In this document: positions 59,211 through 64,000 of the stretch, one piece after another
Numbering within the stretch: the stretch's first letter is position 1
Layout of the letters: every line of letters starts with the position of its first letter
Assembly (NCBI GenBank): GCA_022579005.1
Contig: MU401591.1
Location: 41,202 to 105,201 of the forward strand
Source of the DNA: Poronia punctata
Lineage: Eukaryota > Ascomycota > Sordariomycetes > Xylariales > Xylariaceae
Length of the DNA: 64,000 bases
Direction: 5' to 3'
Made by a program: the position numbers and the translations under genes
Notes under the pieces: generated by a model
The model's database searches: none
Told to the model about the DNA's origin: nothing
Seen by the model: only the letters and a program-made list of their open reading frames with translations

Positions 59211-60765
59211 TGTGAAGGTTGGATCAAAGAACTGCGACAATAGGCGAGAACAAGCAAGCGTGACTCCGGGGTATCATCCCAGGCGATCTAGGGTAGGGAG
59301 TAGAAAATACTTGGTAGTAAGAAAACAAGAAGAGAAGATTGAGATCTACCGGCTCAACGTTGTGTCAGGGTAAGGAAAGAGGAGGAGAAAAAAGGCAGAA
59401 TAGAGCAATATGACCTAGAGGAATTGACCGTGGGTCCCATTCAGGTAAATCCCCCCCCCCCCCCCATTACATAGGCATAGGTAGTACATTGTGCTGTAAT
59501 AAACACAACTAGTGAACAGGGGAGGCTGTACTGCTAAATCCTTTTTGGGGCTTTTGGAGAGGGCTCTTTTGCTCATGGGACTATTTTCGCAACCACAACT
59601 TTTCAGCCACCCAATGACAATGACGACAGATGGAGTGCTTGGACCACCGAGCATCGGACCCTGCAGATGGGAGAACGGCCAAAATAGGGAAGTGGGGGAA
59701 CTGACTCGGTGGTTAAAGTTCTGTTGCCATGCACAAAAAGGCTTGGCCTGTGCATTACACATGCAGTACGGGCGTTACCTTTTACCAAATCCGGCAGTCC
59801 CTATTGCACCGTACACACAGTACACAGTGTGGAGGGTTTCTTTTAAGAGCTTTATACGCGTACGCGTACGCGTATCGCATCGCATCGCAAGCTTGAACTC
59901 CGAGTCGTTTCCTATACACTTATCGAACCAACAAAATGATGGCAACCTCCTCACATGACCGGAAGCAGAAAGGGACCGGCACATAGGAAAATATTTGTGA
60001 GCAAAGTTTAGAGAGCGCCCAAGTACGCGCGGGCAATAGGCGCACCACAGGCGAAAACGCCTCAAACCAGAGGCGATCATATTTAAGGCTGCACACGTGC
60101 AGACGCAGAGACGGGAGGAATGTTAACAAAATCGCACATGTCAGTAGGTACATTACACGTAGGTAACCTAACCCAGCGGCCAACGTGTAGGTTAGGCTAC
60201 GTGACTCAGGGGAGGACCTAGGACCTCGACAGTGTCTTATCACTCGTGGATGGCGGATGGCAGCAGCTGCAGCTGCAGCTGCAGCACTACCCGCACCTGC
60301 GAACGTCCCACACAACACGCGAGATATTACGAGTACAGTATGTCGGAATCAAGATATCTATAATATCTTACCTCAGGGGGAAACGCTAGCTGGCTCACTC
60401 TTGCGGCGGTTCGCTCAAGATCTTGTGTTACGCAAGGTCTGACGACTCTCACCTTGTCTATCCCGAAAAACTTTTATAGGTTTGCTCAATAAGTGGCCAG
60501 CTCCGAAGTGGTAGGTAACGATATGCGAGTTTGATACCCGTGACTGTTGATCAAGACTTGAAGGAACTAAGCACCGTGAGATGTGCAAACTGCTCCGAGT
60601 AAGTTGTCGGTTATAAGCTACGTTTTTCTAAATCACAAAACACCTACCCTAACGCCTAGTCTCGCGTCTCGGTATCTTGCTTCGGATGGCGATATCCACC
60701 CTTTCCCTAGTCCGACGATAAGTTTTAGCGAATAGAGTAGATTGGGATAGGTGCAAAGCATTAAA
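59211..60765. other. intergenic, simple repeats, no supported gene
   Basis: This is the promoter side of the SAP30-like gene up to the AT-rich island. It has a C run (59449-59465), a tandem ACGCGT/CGCAT tract (59857-59888) and a CTGCAG palindrome tract (60258-60284). The ORFs present are overlapping and unsupported. Confidence 0.5.
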
Positions 60766-62488
60766 GGTAGAACTATATGCTTAAGAATGTAATATAATTA
60801 ACTATAATTTATAAAAGTATTTAACTAGGTTTAAAGTGCTTTATATATTTTTAGTACTTTTTAAGTATAGGTACATATTATATAATAGTATAAGATATGC
60901 GCAGCGCATCTTACCTTATTTAAAATAAGGTTACTATATACTTAGTTACTTAAAGTACTTTTAATACCTTTAGATCTAGGTTATATGCTTTATTTGTTAT
61001 ATACTTTTTATTTAAAGCTAACTATTATAAACTACTTTAAATATTAACTAGCAAGATAATATAAGTAAATAAAAGGAAATTGTTATAAATAAAATAATAA
61101 TATTAGCGTATATAAACTAATTTTTAAATACGTTTGCGTATTTAAAATATATTACAATAATTATAAAGTGCTAGTAATTATATAAATGCTAGCAATTTTT
61201 AAGTTTTTTTTAAATATAAGTATATATTTAAAAATGCGTTATAATATATAGTAGTTAAAATAAGTTAAAGTAATTAAGTACCTTAGTACTTTATTATCTA
61301 TATAAGCCCGTAAATATATTAAATATACTTATATTTAAACTAAGTACTTTTAAGTATTTTATATTATATTATAGTACTTAGTTGCGTTTATTATTTATTT
61401 ATTTTGCTTACGCTAATACTTTTATAAGCTTAAATATTTTTTTAAATTTTTTAACTTTTTTTTTTTATATTTTTGCCTTTATATTTTTTTATTTTATATA
61501 CTTATTATTATTTTTTAGCGCATAAGTATTAGTTTTTAATTAATTTTTAAAGTATTTAAAATGTTGTTACGCTTTTTAATTATAAAGTAAGTAATATATA
61601 TATATTTTTTTTTATTTAATGCTTACTACGCTATTTTATAGTATATAATATAAAATTTAAACTTATTTTTAGTATGTAAATAATTTATTAGTTAAAAAAA
61701 AAGTTTTAAGCTATAGCTAAGTATATAAATATAAACTTTAATATAAAAGATTTTGCTACTTTTTTAGCTTAAGCCTATATAAAAGACTTTTATAGCGTAA
61801 GCAAGCGCAACTTAGCTTTTATAATGCTTTATTATAAAAAAAATAAAGCTAGTATGCTTATAAGCTTTTTTATATTACTTATAATGATTATTTAACTTAT
61901 TTTAATTATAAGTTTACTTTTATTAAAGTATTTTATACTTATATTTAATGCAGTTTTTAGCTTATTATTTAAAAAAAAGCAAAACTGGTTATGTTATAAA
62001 AAAGGCTTTATAAAGCAAGTATTAAAAAATAAGCATTTTAACAATAATATAAATGCTTATTTAAAGGTTGCTACTATTAATTAAACCTTTATAGCAAAAG
62101 CTAACAAGTATTTAAATAATAATTTTAATGCTTATAAAAAGATTATTACGCTTAAACAAGCTTTTAAAGTGCTTATAATTACTTTTTGCGTTTTTTATAC
62201 TAAAGTTTACAATTTGCTATTTTTTTATATAACGCTTATATTTTTTTTAATAGTAAAAGTTGCTTTTAGCACAATATTTGCATATAATGCCTTTGCTAGT
62301 ATAAACGCTGCTTATGCTTTAAAGCATACTAAATAGTAAGCAAAGCGTATAGCTTAATTACTTGTTTTTTTACTATTTAATTTATTAAGCAAAAGTAATC
62401 TTATAATATATTATATTTATTAACGTTAGTAAGATAATATAAAAAAAGCTACTAGCAAGTAGCTTAAAAATATTGTAAATAAAAATGT

Positions 62489-62650
62489 TACTAGTAAGTA
62501 ATTAAATAATATTATAAATACTTTTATACTTTTACTTAAAGCGTTAGTTGCTAGTAAGTAATTTAAATATATTATAAATACTTTTATACTTTTATTTAAA
62601 GTATAAATTACTAGTAAGCAACTAAATAATATTATAAATGCTTTTTTTAT
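62489..62650. repeat. 60-bp tandem repeat, about 2.7 copies
   Basis: Units starting CTAGTAAGTAATT recur at exactly 62491, 62551 and 62611 (CTAGTAAGCAACT in the last), each followed by AATATATTATAAATACTT or close variants. A diverged partial unit (CTAGCAAGTAGCT) begins at 62452. The differences between copies are mostly transitions. Confidence 0.85.
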
Positions 62651-63250
62651 TTTTATTATAGTATTTTTTATAGTATTTAATTTAGTTTTTAATCTTTTTT
62701 TTGCACTAGTATAAATAAGTAATACTTTAATACTATAAACTTTTTAGTTAGGTTTAAAAAAAAGTAAAAAGCTTTAGCATATAAAAAAAATGCGTGCTTT
62801 GCTTTAATTAGCATTATAAGCTATAATTTATTATATTTTTTAATTAAAAGCACGTTTTTTGCTTTATATTTATTTTTATAATAAAAATTATTATAAAAGT
62901 TTTATATAATAAGTTAAAGCATTTTTAATATATTATAATGCTTGCTTTTTTATTTAACTATATTAATTAGCTTTTATTATATAGTTGCTTATTTTATTAA
63001 AAAGTTTTTTTTATATTAAAAAAAAAAGCTATTGTTTAAAAGCTATAAAAAGCTTTTAAGCGCAATTTTTTTATTTTTAGTTAAAGTTCTCTTTTAAAGT
63101 TTTTTTTTTTTATATATATTATTTTATTGCGCGCTTTTAGCTTAGTAAAAAAAAAGCAAACGCTAAAGCAATACTTAAATATATTATTTAATGCTAGTTT
63201 AAATCTAGTGCTTAATAAATAGCTATAAGTTTTATAAACTATTTTTAATG

Positions 63251-63310
63251 CTTTTGTTTTTATTAGCTTTAGTTTAAATACTTTTGTTTTTATTAGCTTT
63301 AGTTTTAATA
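63251..63310. repeat. 30-bp direct repeat, two copies
   Basis: CTTTTGTTTTTATTAGCTTT occurs at 63251 and again at 63281, followed in both by AGTTT, giving an exact 30-bp period inside the AT-rich island. Confidence 0.85.
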
Positions 63311-64000
63311 AAAAAAGCAATAATAATAGCAATAATAATATTTAGTTTAGCAAGTTTAATATAAATAAAAATTACGTTTTATATTATAATTATATAAAGC
63401 TATGCACTTTAAATTAGCTTTTATATGCTAATAAAGCTATTATTAAAACGCTTACTTTTTTTATTTATAAAAAAAAGCAAAAAGTTATATTTAAATTATA
63501 ACTAAGTACTTATTAAAATATTTTATATACTAATTATTTTTTAGCTATAATATATAATTTTATTTGTTTATTTTTTAAAATTAGTTATTATAATATAGCT
63601 AACTTAAATTGCTGTTTTTGCTTACATTATATTACTAGCTAAGCTTATTGCTTGCTTTTTGCTTAAGTTATACTATATATTAACGCTTTATTTAAAATGC
63701 TTAAAGTAAAAGCAATTGCTAAAAATTAAATAAATATTTTATTTTTATTTTTAATACTTATAAGTATTTAACTTTATTTTAAAAAGTAAAAAAGTTATAT
63801 AAGTATATTAATACTTTAAATAAGCGTTGCAATAATTTTTACTAGCGCATTATTTACTTTTATTTTAAAAGAAATATTTAGCAGCAAGTGTTTTTAAAGA
63901 AAATATAAAATATTATATTTTAAATACTTAAGCTAAAAAGTTATAAAGTTAAAAATATAAAGCTTAATAAGCTTATAATAAATAATAAAAAGCTTATTTT

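Larger units (their letters stand above)
60770..64000. repeat. AT-rich island, RIP-degraded, runs off window end
   Basis: There is an abrupt change to very AT-rich, TpA-saturated sequence with few CpA/TpG steps and no usable ORF (the only one above 80 codons, 63081-63332, is Lys/Leu-rich low-complexity). It is probably a transposon array mutated by RIP, continuing beyond the window. Internal tandem repeats are listed separately. Confidence 0.8.

Noticed and set aside
63081..63332. 83-codon Lys/Leu-rich ORF in the right AT-rich island
   Set aside because: Generated by a 30-bp direct repeat and AT-rich codons; not a gene.

Overview
The window is nuclear DNA from a filamentous ascomycete, most likely a Sordariomycete. 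The evidence is short introns of 48-150 bp with GTRNGT donors and CTAAC/CTGAC branch sites, protein families typical of Pezizomycotina, and three AT-rich islands that look mutated by repeat-induced point mutation (RIP). There are no operons, no CRISPR array and no convincing tRNA or rRNA gene. Two runs of ten N lie next to long G/C homopolymers and mark assembly gaps.

Layout. 1-2650 is an AT-rich relic island. 2969-3385 is a complete hAT-like MITE. 4652-8529 holds three minus-strand genes: a small spliced unknown protein, a mitochondrial hemerythrin-like protein and a SAM-dependent methyltransferase. 8.5-26.4 kb is very gene-poor, with about 50 % GC by eye and only small spurious-looking ORFs; one compact 40-codon Cys/His-rich ORF at 15961-16083 sits behind good promoter signals. 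26.5-31.3 kb carries two potassium-related genes on the minus strand: a TOK-type two-pore channel, which appears damaged or mis-assembled, and a mitochondrial K+/H+-exchange-related protein. 32.7-33.8 kb encodes an SRF1-like four-helix membrane protein. 34280-37048 is a RIP-degraded DNA transposon with 154-bp terminal inverted repeats.

38.3-59.2 kb is the conserved gene-rich part: cullin-1 (plus strand), then on the minus strand the DENN protein AVL9, the ESCRT-associated protein BRO1, the mitochondrial DnaJ MDJ1 and a SAP30-like histone deacetylase subunit. A second hAT-like MITE lies at 57414-57829. From about 60.77 kb to the end is a third AT-rich island containing 60-bp and 30-bp tandem repeats.

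The genes are housekeeping functions rather than one pathway. Loose themes are membrane traffic (AVL9, BRO1, SRF1-like), mitochondria (MDJ1, KHE-related, hemerythrin-like), and potassium handling (TOK next to the KHE-related gene). The most unusual observations are the 40-aa Cys/His-rich ORF, an intergenic 8-mer TACGAGTA/TACTCGTA that I count 24 times and only outside coding exons, two MITEs with exact 8-bp target duplications, and a TOK gene with a missing AG acceptor and a frameshift. All work was by eye; exon joins were checked by reading frame and motif continuity only.
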